Origin: QQVM01 sp964544885
GTDB lineage: Bacteria > Bacteroidota > Bacteroidia > AKYH767-A > 2013-40CM-41-45
Direction of reading: 5' to 3'
Length of the DNA stretch: 64,000 bases
Assembly: GCA_964544885.1 (NCBI GenBank)
Contig: CAZJDX010000020.1
Coordinates: forward strand, 1 to 64,000
Numbering within the stretch: position 1 is the first letter of the stretch; each line of letters starts with the position of its first letter. The position numbers and the translations under genes were made by a program. Below are positions 16,949-26,514 of this stretch, piece after piece. The notes below the pieces were generated by a model, which was given only the letters and a program-made list of their open reading frames with translations, searched no databases and was not told where the DNA came from.

Positions 16949-18580
16949 ATGCGGAAAATGTTTACCAAAGCAGGCAAAATGTACTTCCCCGGAATCAATC
17001 TCTGGTACCTGTTTTTCATCTTTCCATTATTCATTTCCTGTGAAAAGAAGAACGATCGACCCCAATGGGATGTCGAAGTAATCGGACCGGTTTTGCAGGC
17101 ATCTCTTGGAGTTGAGGACATCATTGCGGACAGTCTTCTCACTCAAAATGGTAATGGGGAACTCAGTCTGGTCTTTGAGCAGGATTTTTATAACCTGCAA
17201 CCAGATTCGATCTATACTATTCCTGACACCAGTCTGAGCAATATTGTTCTCTGGCCGATTTTCACTACTACCATACAACCCAATACTCCTTTTTACAGCA
17301 ACGATAATAAAATCGCGTTGGGACTTGGAAGCGTTAAGCTGAAGAAAGCTTATATGAAGAGAGGCGTGATCAGAATTGAATTGAAGAACTCTCTTCCTAC
17401 AAAGGTAATCTACACCTACACCATACCGAAGGCTAAAAAGGCGGGAAGTGTATTTACGGTTGTAAGAACTGTTGACGCTTCTTCATCAGCAGGTCCAGGT
17501 GTATTCACCGGCAGTTTTGACCTTGATGATTATGAATTGGATCTCACAGGTTCAGATGGCTCTTTGTTCAATACCATCTCCTATAATATTCAGGCTGTAT
17601 CCGACCCGGACGGATCGGCTTTTACCATTAACACCAATGATACAGTCATCAATATTGAGACCGAACTATTGGACCTTGAACCGGTATATGCCAGGGGTTA
17701 TCTTGGACAGGAGTCTATTTCCGAGTCAGGCAGTGATAATACGGGATTTAACAGGTATATCACCGGAGGGATTATAGAACTCGACAGTGTAAGAATGGAT
17801 CTTGAATTGCGGAATTACATTGGCGCTGATGCGCAGGCCAGGATCCTTTCTCTGAGTTCAGTAAATGACAGGACAGGCAATTCCATAATCCTCTCAGCCC
17901 CTTCCCTGCTCAACCGGAATCTGAACATCAACCGGGCTCAGGAAAGCGGACCGGTGATCTCTCCTGTGATCCCGTCCATTCACAGCTACCGGCTCGACAA
18001 CTCAAACAGTAACATAAAAAATTTTGTTGAGAATCTGCCTGACAGGATTTCTTATGATGTCGGATTTCAGTTGAATCCCTTGGGAAATATCTCACTCTAC
18101 AATGACTTTTTATACAGCGATCAGCTGGTGGAAGGAAAAGTAATACTGGAGTTTCCACTCCGACTCGCAGCCCAGAACCTGGTTTTGGCGGATACTCAGG
18201 ATCTATCTCTTTCCGGACTGACCGACCTTGATCCTGTAGGCCCTGCCACTTTCACACTCGTTGCAAAGAATGGATTTCCACTTGATCTTGATGTCGAATT
18301 GCTTATTCTCGATGAACAATACTTAGCTCTGGACTCACTTCTGGTACCCGGATTCATCCGGAAAGCAAATCTTGATTCCCAGTACAGGGTCCTCAGTTCA
18401 TCTGAAACAGTAATTGATATTCCTGTTGACGCGCAAAGAAAACAAAGAATCCTTTCAGGAACCTTTATGGGTATCCGGATCCGTTTCAACAGTCCGGATT
18501 TCGCGCAGAAAGTTCAACTCTATGAATCGCACAGGCTTGATCTCAAACTGATCGCCGACGGCACTTATTATATTCGTTAG
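16949..18580 (+). CDS. Large lipoprotein of unknown function
   Basis: This is a 543-residue predicted lipoprotein with lipobox LFISC at about residue 31, followed by EKKNDRPQWDV. The body is beta-rich with many short Asp/Ser/Asn turns and no motif I recognise. It stops 3 bases before the GTG of the next gene, an OM-like protein of 422 residues, so the two probably form one transcript and an envelope pair. Translation could instead begin at the ATG at 16979, which gives a more usual signal-peptide length. Confidence 0.75.
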   Translation: MRKMFTKAGKMYFPGINLWYLFFIFPLFISCEKKNDRPQWDVEVIGPVLQASLGVEDIIADSLLTQNGNGELSLVFEQDFYNLQPDSIYTIPDTSLSNIVLWPIFTTTIQPNTPFYSNDNKIALGLGSVKLKKAYMKRGVIRIELKNSLPTKVIYTYTIPKAKKAGSVFTVVRTVDASSSAGPGVFTGSFDLDDYELDLTGSDGSLFNTISYNIQAVSDPDGSAFTINTNDTVINIETELLDLEPVYARGYLGQESISESGSDNTGFNRYITGGIIELDSVRMDLELRNYIGADAQARILSLSSVNDRTGNSIILSAPSLLNRNLNINRAQESGPVISPVIPSIHSYRLDNSNSNIKNFVENLPDRISYDVGFQLNPLGNISLYNDFLYSDQLVEGKVILEFPLRLAAQNLVLADTQDLSLSGLTDLDPVGPATFTLVAKNGFPLDLDVELLILDEQYLALDSLLVPGFIRKANLDSQYRVLSSSETVIDIPVDAQRKQRILSGTFMGIRIRFNSPDFAQKVQLYESHRLDLKLIADGTYYIR

Positions 18581-18583
18581 ATA

Positions 18584-19852
18584 GTGATTAAAAAAATTAC
18601 TGGTATTTTAGTTTTTCTCCTCCTGTCTTCCGGCATCAAAGCGGAGGTACCTGAAGAAGAATTGTTCCGTATCGGACCCGGTTTCAAGGCGGTTTACTCG
18701 GTTAACGCTGATTATTTTTTTGCAAGTGATGCGATCACCAATCAATTCGCGCAGACCTATTATCAGAAAGGATTTATCTCCAATTCACTGAAGGATAACG
18801 TGAGTGAAAATCTCTTCGGCAGGAACCGTTTCGGGGGAGCTTTCAATGCAGGAATTACAGTCGCGCAAAAGCTCGATACTCTCTTCGGAAGTTCCGGTGG
18901 CAGTTCATTTATCAACCTCAGTCACAAAGCACACCTCCATTCAAAATTCAGGGACGACCTTTTTGAAATCTTTTTTCGTGGCAATAAGCAATACAGAGAT
19001 AAGACGGCGGAACTTGGTCCGTTTGAATTCAGTTCATACACGTATCAGCAGCTCACCTACGGAATAGAAAAACAGAAGCTGTCAGGTAATAAAATGCTGA
19101 TATGGAATGCCGGACTTTCGCTGAATATCGGACAAATGATCAACGACTTTCATTCAGAGAAAGCAAGCCTGTACACTTCTGCTGATGGCGCATTCCTGGA
19201 TATTAACATGGATCTCAGGATACGGCAAAACGACTCCTCCCAAAATGACATAGGATCATTTAATGGTTTTGGCTTTTCAGGTTCCGGTTCTCTTATCATT
19301 AAAGATGAGAAGCAGAATTTCTGGAGTTTCTCCGCGCAGAACCTTGGTTTCATACAATGGACAAGGGAAAGTGCGGAGATCCCGGTTGATAGTTCGTTTC
19401 GCTTTGAGGGTATTGAAGTAGATGATCTCTTTGACTTTGGAGATACTATAAGCGGGAAGATTACCAATGACAGCGCCTATGTTCAGGAATTCCTCCGAAA
19501 GAGGGAAAAAAAGTCTTTCACAACCATGCTCCCGTTCCGGCTTAAAGCTTCCTATTCCGGTCAGTTGAGTCCGGGCAAAGTGATACTTCAGATCGGTGCT
19601 GAAACGTATCTCTATAACGGATCAGGGCTGAGAGGATTTTCGAACCTTCGTTACAACTTTAAAGGCAGGCACCAGATTGTTCTTCACCTTAGTTACGGAG
19701 GTTATACCTTTTGGAATGCTGGTCTCGCCTATCATCTTCAGGCCGGCAAATCCTGGATCATTGATATTGGCTCTGATCAGCTGAGTTCGATGATCAACAA
19801 AGAAAATGGTTTGTCACAGGGAGCTTTTGTATCTTTGTCAAAGTATTTCTAA
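18584..19852 (+). CDS. Putative outer-membrane beta-barrel protein (DUF5723-like)
   Basis: This 422-residue protein begins at GTG (18584) with a signal peptide ending GIKA. It has repeated amphipathic strands, SFINLSHKAHLH near residue 107, and a C-terminus ending GAFVSLSKYF, as expected for an outer-membrane barrel. It resembles the DUF5723 group found beside lipoproteins in Bacteroidota; that assignment is from memory. It directly follows the 543-residue lipoprotein gene (3-base gap). The function is unknown. Confidence 0.65.
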   Translation: MIKKITGILVFLLLSSGIKAEVPEEELFRIGPGFKAVYSVNADYFFASDAITNQFAQTYYQKGFISNSLKDNVSENLFGRNRFGGAFNAGITVAQKLDTLFGSSGGSSFINLSHKAHLHSKFRDDLFEIFFRGNKQYRDKTAELGPFEFSSYTYQQLTYGIEKQKLSGNKMLIWNAGLSLNIGQMINDFHSEKASLYTSADGAFLDINMDLRIRQNDSSQNDIGSFNGFGFSGSGSLIIKDEKQNFWSFSAQNLGFIQWTRESAEIPVDSSFRFEGIEVDDLFDFGDTISGKITNDSAYVQEFLRKREKKSFTTMLPFRLKASYSGQLSPGKVILQIGAETYLYNGSGLRGFSNLRYNFKGRHQIVLHLSYGGYTFWNAGLAYHLQAGKSWIIDIGSDQLSSMINKENGLSQGAFVSLSKYF

Positions 19853-19888
19853 GCCATCCGGCCTGATCCCCTACCAATAAACTTGCAC

Positions 19889-20701
19889 ATGCTGGGCCAT
19901 ATACCTTTCATTAAACACCTGAACAGCGCTAACTATTTTCTTCTCGCCGGACCCTGCGTGGTTGAAAGCGAGGAAATGACCTTTGCCATTGCCCGGCGTA
20001 TCAAGGAAATTACCGACAGGCTTGAGATACCCTTTATATTTAAAGCCAGCTATCGAAAAGCCAACCGTACCCGCACAGACTCATTTACTGGTATAGGTGA
20101 TGAACAGGCGCTCAACATTCTGAAAAAAGTCAGGGAGCAGCTTTCCATCCCCATTGTAACCGACATACATGAAAGTCATGAGGCCGCCATGGCTGCTCAG
20201 TTTGTCGATGTCCTTCAAATACCGGCTTTCCTCTGCAGGCAGACGGATTTATTGCTGGCAGCGGCAAAAACCGGTAAGACTGTCAATGTGAAGAAAGGTC
20301 AATTTCTGAATGCCGAATCCATGAAATTTGCTGCCGACAAGGTTCGGGGCGCCGGTAATCCGCATGTGATGCTTACAGAACGTGGAACCATGCTGGGATA
20401 TCAGGACCTGGTGGTGGACTTCAGGGGTATACCGGTCATGAAATCATTTAAAGTACCTGTTATACTTGACATAACTCATTCTCTCCAGCAACCTAATCAA
20501 AGTAGTGGTGTAACCGGAGGAAAGCCGGAACTCATCGAACTCATTGCGAAGGCCGGTATAGCGGCAGGTACTGATGGGATTTTTCTTGAAACCCATCCTG
20601 ATCCCGCCAATGCTTTGTCGGATGGCGCAAACATGCTGCATCTGGATAATCTGGAAGACTTATTGAAAAAACTGATCCGTATTCGAAAAGCCCTGAGCTG
20701 A
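19889..20701 (+). CDS. kdsA: 3-deoxy-8-phosphooctulonate synthase (KDO-8-phosphate synthase)
   Basis: This 270-residue enzyme condenses phosphoenolpyruvate with arabinose-5-phosphate to make KDO-8-phosphate for lipopolysaccharide. Family segments are FLLAGPCVVESEE, KASYRKANRTRTDSFTGIG, IVTDIHES, VNVKKGQFLNAESM, DITHSLQQPNQSSGVTGG and FLETHPDP. Cys23 in AGPC is the position that is a metal-ligand Cys in class II (metal-dependent) enzymes and Asn in the E. coli metal-free enzyme, so I predict the metal type. ATG 19889 is preferred over the TTG at 19883. The stop TGA abuts the stop of the convergent OmpA-family gene (TGA|TCA). Confidence 0.95.
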   Translation: MLGHIPFIKHLNSANYFLLAGPCVVESEEMTFAIARRIKEITDRLEIPFIFKASYRKANRTRTDSFTGIGDEQALNILKKVREQLSIPIVTDIHESHEAAMAAQFVDVLQIPAFLCRQTDLLLAAAKTGKTVNVKKGQFLNAESMKFAADKVRGAGNPHVMLTERGTMLGYQDLVVDFRGIPVMKSFKVPVILDITHSLQQPNQSSGVTGGKPELIELIAKAGIAAGTDGIFLETHPDPANALSDGANMLHLDNLEDLLKKLIRIRKALS

Positions 20702-22660
20702 TCACTGTACGCTGATCACTTTGAATTCCGTTCTCCTGTTTTTCGTCCTCCCCTCATCGCTGGCGTTATCCGCTACAGGCACCGTATCTCCATACCCTTT
20801 TGCCTGAAGACGCTGGGAAGAAATACCTTTTTCCGCCAGATAAGACTTTACAGCGCCTGCACGTTTCTCGGATAAATTCTGGTTGTATGCCGCTGATCCC
20901 ACATTATCCGTATGCCCGGAGATCTCGATCACCACTTTTGGATTTTTCTGAAGGAATCCCAAAAGCCTTTCCAGTTCCGCCCGGCTCTCATTTCTCAGGT
21001 CATACTTATCAAACTCGAAGAAAATGTTTTTCAGCACCACACTTTCCCCGGCCTTAATTGGTTTCAGCGGAACATCTTTCAGATACGGATCAACAGAACT
21101 TTTTGCATTGCTCAGTTCAAAGTTTTCGCTATGAAAAAGATAAGCGTCCTTACTCACATTCAGAGCATAGCTCCTGCCTACCGGAAGGCAAACCAGAAAC
21201 TCTCCGTTTCCGGAATTGGAAGTGGAACTGACCACCGTTTTATTGGTGCTGAGATCAATCAGTTCGAAGGAAGCCGAAAGGGGCTTTTTGGTTTCGGCAT
21301 CAAAAACCTTTCCCTTCATATAGGATACCGGTTGCGGACGCATATCTTCGGGCAATTCGAATTGGTACAGATCAAGGCCTCCAAAACCTTCGCTCCTGTC
21401 GGACGCGAAATAGGCAATATCACCCGAAGGACTCACCAGCAATGAGTTTTCGTCCATACTTGTATTGATAGGATAACCCAGGTTCAAGGGCTCAGTCCAT
21501 TCACCACTTGCCGATCTCTTACTCATAAAAATGTCAAGTCCTCCCAATCCGGGATGACCATCAGAAGAAAAATAAAGTGTCTGATCATCCGGATGTATGA
21601 ATACCGACATTTCATCACCGGAAGTATTGATCTTATCGGAAACAGAAACAGGCTCACTCCATTCCGACCGGTCGCTGATCCTGCTCACCAGAATATCTCT
21701 CTGTGTTCTTCCATCACTGCCTTTTACTGCACGGACAAAATACAATGTTCTTCCATCGGATGAGAAAGAAGGCTGACTTTCCCAGACTCCGGTATTGATA
21801 GGGACTTCAAGGTTTCGTGGAGCATTGAATTTATGGCCTACTTTTCTTGCAAGAAAGAGATCACAGCTGCCCTTCGTTTTTCTGGCTCCGTAACTTTCCA
21901 GCATTTCTTCGCAAGCAGTGAAAAAGAGATATTGTCCGTCCGCGGAAAGCGAAGGCGCACCTTCATTTCCATTGGTATTGATCTCCTCAAGTGCGGTTGC
22001 CGTACTCCATTCTTTTCCGGTCCGGGTACTCACGTAAAAATCTTCCTGCATATTGGGACGGGATGGAATCAGTCCTTTACCTCTTCGGGTAAAGAGAAAA
22101 GTTTTCCCATCGGCAGTGATGGCCGGAAAATATTCTTCATTGCTTGTATTAACCGCAGGTCCCATATTCTCCGGTTTGAATGGAACAGGATTCTTTACTG
22201 CCTGCTCCGCAAAGCCTGCATTCGTAATCATCTTTTTCGCACTTGCCGCAAGACCCGGATTGAGTTTCTGATAGGTCAGAAATTTTTCGAAATTCAGTTT
22301 TGATGCTGAATACTCCCCATTATAAAATTGAGCTTTGGCGAGGGAATAAAAATTATTCGGAAAAAAGTCAGGGTCAATACCGATTGCCTTCTTGTAGGCT
22401 TCAATCGCAAGGGGAAATTCCTTCCTGTCCGAGAAAATGTTCGCACGAAGCATAAAGGCTTCAATAAATCCGGGATCAGCTTCGATGGCTGCAACCAGGA
22501 ACTCAAGCGCTTTTTCATTTTGTCTTGCATCATACATCTTGAGAGCACTTTCGAAAGAACGGATCGCTTTAGGAACGGAGCTGGAATAGTTTTCCTGTGC
22601 CTGAACAGCAGTTGGAATACAATGCAGACACAGAAGAAGGGAGATGAATATGCGTAACAT
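20702..22660 (-). CDS. OmpA-family protein with TPR, beta-propeller and CarboxypepD-like domains (PorE-like architecture)
   Basis: This 652-residue protein has a signal peptide ending TAVQAQ. TPR repeats at about 30-140 include ALEFLVAAIEADPGFIEAFM. A WD40/PD40 propeller at about 165-430 has repeated blades such as ADGKTFLFTRRG, ADGQYLFFTACE and PDDQTLYFSSDG. A regulatory-like domain at about 445-530 (MKGKVFDAETKKPLSASFEL) is followed by a C-terminal OmpA domain (FFEFDKYDLRNES, ISGHTDNVGSAAYNQNLSEKR) that binds peptidoglycan. This is the domain order of the T9SS component PorE, but Bacteroidota carry many such paralogues, so the role in secretion is unproven. It is monocistronic. Confidence 0.85.
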   Translation of the reverse strand: MLRIFISLLLCLHCIPTAVQAQENYSSSVPKAIRSFESALKMYDARQNEKALEFLVAAIEADPGFIEAFMLRANIFSDRKEFPLAIEAYKKAIGIDPDFFPNNFYSLAKAQFYNGEYSASKLNFEKFLTYQKLNPGLAASAKKMITNAGFAEQAVKNPVPFKPENMGPAVNTSNEEYFPAITADGKTFLFTRRGKGLIPSRPNMQEDFYVSTRTGKEWSTATALEEINTNGNEGAPSLSADGQYLFFTACEEMLESYGARKTKGSCDLFLARKVGHKFNAPRNLEVPINTGVWESQPSFSSDGRTLYFVRAVKGSDGRTQRDILVSRISDRSEWSEPVSVSDKINTSGDEMSVFIHPDDQTLYFSSDGHPGLGGLDIFMSKRSASGEWTEPLNLGYPINTSMDENSLLVSPSGDIAYFASDRSEGFGGLDLYQFELPEDMRPQPVSYMKGKVFDAETKKPLSASFELIDLSTNKTVVSSTSNSGNGEFLVCLPVGRSYALNVSKDAYLFHSENFELSNAKSSVDPYLKDVPLKPIKAGESVVLKNIFFEFDKYDLRNESRAELERLLGFLQKNPKVVIEISGHTDNVGSAAYNQNLSEKRAGAVKSYLAEKGISSQRLQAKGYGDTVPVADNASDEGRTKNRRTEFKVISVQ

Positions 22661-22766
22661 GGGATCGAAGATACCTTGCCAACAAATATAAGGCCAGATG
22701 TTCAGGATTAAGGTTAAACAGAAGGAGAAATGAAACGAGTTTTCAACTTAGATGAGAAGGACAATC

Positions 22767-23396
22767 TCAGGGAATCTGCATTACTTTATGAGTCTGAAGC
22801 GATATCTGCCATCGCGGATGTGTTTTGACAAATTCAATGATGCCGGGTAATACCCTGTGTTGAACTGAATATTCCGGTTGAAGGAATAATTTACAGCTCT
22901 TACTCACCTTCTCTGCATGTTGTAATGCCCATTCAAAATCGCTTACATTGAAGATGATGATTTTCAGTTCGTCTGCTTTCAGAAGTTCAGATGCAAGCGG
23001 CGACTTGAACTTCTTCGGCGATACGCATATCCAGTCCCACTCTCCGGAGATAACATAGGCACCGGAGGTTTCCAGGAAGAGTTCAAGCTTGTTTTCTTTA
23101 AAAAGCCGGGTAATTGGACTCAGGTCATACATGGCCGGTTCACCACCCGTAATAACCACCCTGCGTGCGCCGGAATCAAGAACCAGGCTGAGCATTGACT
23201 CAGGTGTATGCACAGGATACCTCTTTGCTTCCCACGAATCCTTGACATCGCACCAGACACATCCGACATCGCAACCGGCGAGACGGAGAAAATACGCCGC
23301 CTTTCCGGTATTATATCCTTCTCCCTGAATCGTGTGATAATGCTCCATCAGGTGATAAGGAGAACCGTGATTATCAGTATTCCGCTTCGGTTGCAC
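22767..23396 (-). CDS. queE: 7-carboxy-7-deazaguanine synthase
   Basis: This 209-residue radical SAM enzyme makes 7-carboxy-7-deazaguanine on the queuosine pathway. It has HTIQGEGYNTGKAAYFLRL, then the cluster motif CDVGCVWCD (Cys-x3-Cys-x2-Cys), ITGGEPAM, LETSG and VSPKKF. The frame begins at GTG 23396 inside the end of folD (23-base overlap), with the same bases read in two frames. An ATG at 23348 gives a shorter N-terminus (MEHYHTIQGEG) and no overlap and is also plausible. No other queuosine gene is in the window. Confidence 0.93.
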   Translation of the reverse strand: MQPKRNTDNHGSPYHLMEHYHTIQGEGYNTGKAAYFLRLAGCDVGCVWCDVKDSWEAKRYPVHTPESMLSLVLDSGARRVVITGGEPAMYDLSPITRLFKENKLELFLETSGAYVISGEWDWICVSPKKFKSPLASELLKADELKIIIFNVSDFEWALQHAEKVSKSCKLFLQPEYSVQHRVLPGIIEFVKTHPRWQISLQTHKVMQIP

Positions 23397-24249
23397 GTAA
23401 GGTATTTTTTAATAATCCAATAATGGTCATTAATCCGACCCCACCGGGAACCGGCGTAATATAAGATGCTTTCGGTGCCACCTCATCAAAGGAAACGTCA
23501 CCAACAATTCTGAATCCGCTTTTGCTTTTCTCAGATTCAACCCGTGTAATTCCCACGTCAATAATCACAGCGCCATCTTTTACCATATGGGCCCGGACAA
23601 ATTCCGGTATACCGATAGCTGCAATGATAATATCCGCGTTCAGCATGTGCCTGGTAAGATCGCGCGTCTTGCTATGACATAAAGTTACCGTACAATTACC
23701 CGGATAGGCGTTTCTGGCCAGCAGAATACTCATAGGCATTCCTACAATATTGCTTCTTCCAAGGATGACACAGTTCTTCCCTGCAGTCTCAATTTTGTAG
23801 TGTTCAAGCATAAGTAGAATTCCGTATGGCGTTGCGGGAAGAAAAGACGGAAGATTTTGCACCATTCGTCCGAGATTCAAAGGATGAAATCCGTCAACAT
23901 CCTTAAACGGAGAGATGGTTTCTGTTACCCGCTGCACATTGATATGCGGTGGCAGCGGCAACTGTACTATGAGACCATCAATTTCTCCATCGTTATTTAT
24001 CGCAGTGATCCTGCTGATCAGTTCATCTTCTCCAACCGACTCATCAAAACGGATCAGGGATGATTTGAAACCAACTTCGGCACAGTTCCTGACTTTGCTC
24101 GCCACATAAGTCTCAGAAGCGCCGTTATTTCCCACGAGAATAGCACAAAGATGGGGCGCCCGCTTTCCCTGCTGCAGTCGCAATTTCACCTGTTCAGCAA
24201 GCTGAAGCTTTACCGCTGCCGAAGCAATTTTTCCGTCAAGTAAAATCAT
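23374..24249 (-). CDS. folD: Bifunctional methylenetetrahydrofolate dehydrogenase/cyclohydrolase
   Basis: This 291-residue FolD interconverts methylene-, methenyl- and formyl-tetrahydrofolate with NADP(H). Signatures are GASETYVASKVRNCAEVG (with the catalytic Lys), GLIVQLPLPPHI, KDVDGFHPLNLG, VILGRSNIVGMPMSILL and TPVPGGVGLMTIIGLL. It starts 18 bases after ffh and overlaps queE, so ffh, folD and queE are likely one transcript. Length is normal for the family and no key residue is missing. Confidence 0.96.
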   Translation of the reverse strand: MILLDGKIASAAVKLQLAEQVKLRLQQGKRAPHLCAILVGNNGASETYVASKVRNCAEVGFKSSLIRFDESVGEDELISRITAINNDGEIDGLIVQLPLPPHINVQRVTETISPFKDVDGFHPLNLGRMVQNLPSFLPATPYGILLMLEHYKIETAGKNCVILGRSNIVGMPMSILLARNAYPGNCTVTLCHSKTRDLTRHMLNADIIIAAIGIPEFVRAHMVKDGAVIIDVGITRVESEKSKSGFRIVGDVSFDEVAPKASYITPVPGGVGLMTIIGLLKNTLRATEAEY

Positions 24250-24267
24250 TTCACGATCCGGTATTAA

Positions 24268-25602
24268 TCAGCGGCGCATGCCGGGCATATTTCGCATAAG
24301 CTTTGCAGCCTGGTCTTTGTTAGACATCATCCGCATCATTTTACGCATCTCATCAAATTGTTTCAGCAGTTTATTTACTTCCTGAACACTCGTTCCGCTT
24401 CCTCTGGCAATACGCTGACGCCTGCTGCCGCTGATGATGGCGGGATTGGTGCGTTCATCCATCGTCATGGAGCGGATTATAGCCTCTATGTGTTTAAAAG
24501 AATCGTTACTGATGTCAATATCGCGAACCGCTTTTCCCACTCCGGGTATCATACCAAGCAAATCCTTCATGTTCCCCATTTTTTTGATCTGCTGTATTTG
24601 CTGAAGAAAGTCATCGAAGCCAAACTGGTTCTTCGCTATTTTTTTATTCAGCCTGGCAGCCTGCTCCTCATCAAACTGTTCCTGAGCTTTCTCAACAAGC
24701 GATACAATATCACCCATTCCGAGGATCCGGTCGGCCATTCTGCCGGGATAAAAAACATCAAGCGCTTCGGGTTTCTCACCGGTACCGATGAATTTAATCG
24801 GCTTATTGACAACTGCCTTAATGGATAAGGCGGCACCGCCCCTGGTATCTCCATCAAGTTTGGTCAGAACCACACCATCAAAATCAAGTCTGTCATTAAA
24901 GGCCTTTGCCGTATTCACCGCATCCTGACCGGTCATCGCATCAACAACGAAGAGGATCTCATTGGGTTTGATGGCAGACTTAATCGCCGCGATCTCATTC
25001 ATCATCTCTTCGTCGATGGCAAGACGACCTGCGGTATCAATGATGACTACATTCTGGTGATTCTCTTTTGCAAAGGCTATTCCTTTCCTGGCTATCTCGA
25101 CAGGATTTTTATTCTCAGGTTCCGAATAAACAGGAATCTGCAACTGCTCTCCTAAGACTTTTAGCTGGTCGATAGCGGCGGGACGATAAACGTCGCAGGC
25201 AACCAGCAAGGGATGCTTTTGTTTCTTCGACTTCAAGTACAGCGCAAGTTTCCCGCTCAGGGTGGTCTTTCCGGAACCCTGTAGACCGGACATCAGAATG
25301 ATCGCGGGATTAGCTCCCAGATTGATATCGGTTTTATCACCGCCCATGAGTTGTGATAGCTCTTCATGGGCTATCTTGATCATGAGCTGACCGGGAGAAA
25401 CAGCAGTGAGAACATTTTGTCCCAACGCTCTCTGCTTTACGGTATCCGTAAACTGCTTGGCCACCTTGTAATTGACGTCAGCGTCAAGCAGTGCCTTACG
25501 CACCTCTTTGAGGGTTTCGGCAACATTGATTTCAGTGATCTTGCCTTCACCTTTGAGCACTTTAAAGGCGCGTTCAAGTTTATCACTCAGATTTTCAAAC
25601 AT
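24268..25602 (-). CDS. ffh: Signal recognition particle protein Ffh
   Basis: This is the 444-residue SRP GTPase, which binds signal peptides of nascent chains and docks with FtsY. The N domain (MFENLSDKLERAFKVLKGEG) is followed by the G domain with LQGSGKTTLSGKLA, DVYRPAAIDQL, DTAGRL and TKLDGDTRGGAAL. The methionine-rich M domain includes SGSRRQRIARGSGTSVQEVN and ends NMPGMRR. Length and motifs are normal. No SRP RNA gene is recognisable in the 130 bases upstream. Confidence 0.97.
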   Translation of the reverse strand: MFENLSDKLERAFKVLKGEGKITEINVAETLKEVRKALLDADVNYKVAKQFTDTVKQRALGQNVLTAVSPGQLMIKIAHEELSQLMGGDKTDINLGANPAIILMSGLQGSGKTTLSGKLALYLKSKKQKHPLLVACDVYRPAAIDQLKVLGEQLQIPVYSEPENKNPVEIARKGIAFAKENHQNVVIIDTAGRLAIDEEMMNEIAAIKSAIKPNEILFVVDAMTGQDAVNTAKAFNDRLDFDGVVLTKLDGDTRGGAALSIKAVVNKPIKFIGTGEKPEALDVFYPGRMADRILGMGDIVSLVEKAQEQFDEEQAARLNKKIAKNQFGFDDFLQQIQQIKKMGNMKDLLGMIPGVGKAVRDIDISNDSFKHIEAIIRSMTMDERTNPAIISGSRRQRIARGSGTSVQEVNKLLKQFDEMRKMMRMMSNKDQAAKLMRNMPGMRR

Positions 25603-25732
25603 ATCAGGATAAAATTATCGGATTCAACATTTAGGTTATCCTTCTTCCAAAGGCGGATAACAGGGCAATTTTTACCTGGACACCGCTGGAAAAAAGGAGC
25701 TGCAAATTACTAAAACAGACTGAGATCAGTGC

Positions 25733-26494
25733 TTAGAATTCAATTTGTAAACCGTCATAAGCACATTCGACACCAGGAGGTAACTCTTTGCTGAGATCGG
25801 CATGTTTTCCCATTTGGTGACTCAGATGAGTCAGCCAGGCCCTTTCAGGTTTTAGTTCCGAAATCAGATCCAGGGCTTCACTGAGTGTGAAATGAGAAGG
25901 ATGCTTTTCTCTCCGGAGAGCATTGAGTACGAGGTAGCGGGATCCCTGAATTTTTCGCTTTTCCGATTCATCGATGGCATTGGCATCAGTTATATAGGTA
26001 AAATCCTTCATCCTGAAACCAAAGACCGGTAAATGCATATGTCTTACTTCAACAGGCAGAATATTGATATCACCTATGTTGAATGGCCTGTTTTCTATGG
26101 TTTTAAGATTCAGTTTCGGGATTCCGGGATACTTGGCACCGGAGAAAACATAAAAGAACTCGCGTCTGAGTGCATCCTGAACTCTTTCTGTGGCATAAAT
26201 ATCCATCTCCTTGCCGCTTAGGTAGTTAAAAGCTCTCACATCATCCAGTCCGGCAATGTGATCCTTGTGTTCATGCGTAAAGAGAACGGCGTCCAGTTTT
26301 TTTACCCCTGATCTCAACATCTGTTGCCGGAAATCAGGACCGGCATCTATGACAATTTGGGTTGATCCGCCCTGCAACAGAGCGCTGCTCCGGAGACGTT
26401 TATCCTTAGCATCAGAAGAGCTGCAAACCAGGCAGTCACAGGCTATCATAGGTACGCCCTGTGAGGTACCGGTACCAAGAAAAGTGAAAACCAT
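25733..26494 (-). CDS. MBL-fold metallohydrolase (PhnP/RNase Z-like)
   Basis: This 253-residue metallo-beta-lactamase-fold enzyme has the motif FTHEHKDHIAGLDDVR, with further metal ligands expected in VEVRHMHLPVFGFR, ITDANAID and WLTHLSH. The N-terminus LGTGTSQGVPMIACDCLVC carries a Cys pair like the small zinc site of PhnP-type phosphodiesterases. Close relatives act on cyclic phosphodiesters or as lipoate/octanoyl-linked hydrolases in other phyla. The substrate here is unknown. It sits 20 bases downstream of a 94-residue gene with which it may be co-transcribed. Confidence 0.85.
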   Translation of the reverse strand: MVFTFLGTGTSQGVPMIACDCLVCSSSDAKDKRLRSSALLQGGSTQIVIDAGPDFRQQMLRSGVKKLDAVLFTHEHKDHIAGLDDVRAFNYLSGKEMDIYATERVQDALRREFFYVFSGAKYPGIPKLNLKTIENRPFNIGDINILPVEVRHMHLPVFGFRMKDFTYITDANAIDESEKRKIQGSRYLVLNALRREKHPSHFTLSEALDLISELKPERAWLTHLSHQMGKHADLSKELPPGVECAYDGLQIEF

Positions 26495-26514
26495 ACATTA
26501 AAATATACTGAGAA

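Noticed and set aside
20800..22657. Many plus-strand open frames across the OmpA-family gene
   Set aside because: They are shadows of the minus-strand gene, which has clear TPR, propeller and OmpA domains.
25603..25732. Possible SRP RNA upstream of ffh
   Set aside because: No GGAA-tetraloop hairpin or domain IV-like sequence is visible; the space looks like a plain leader.
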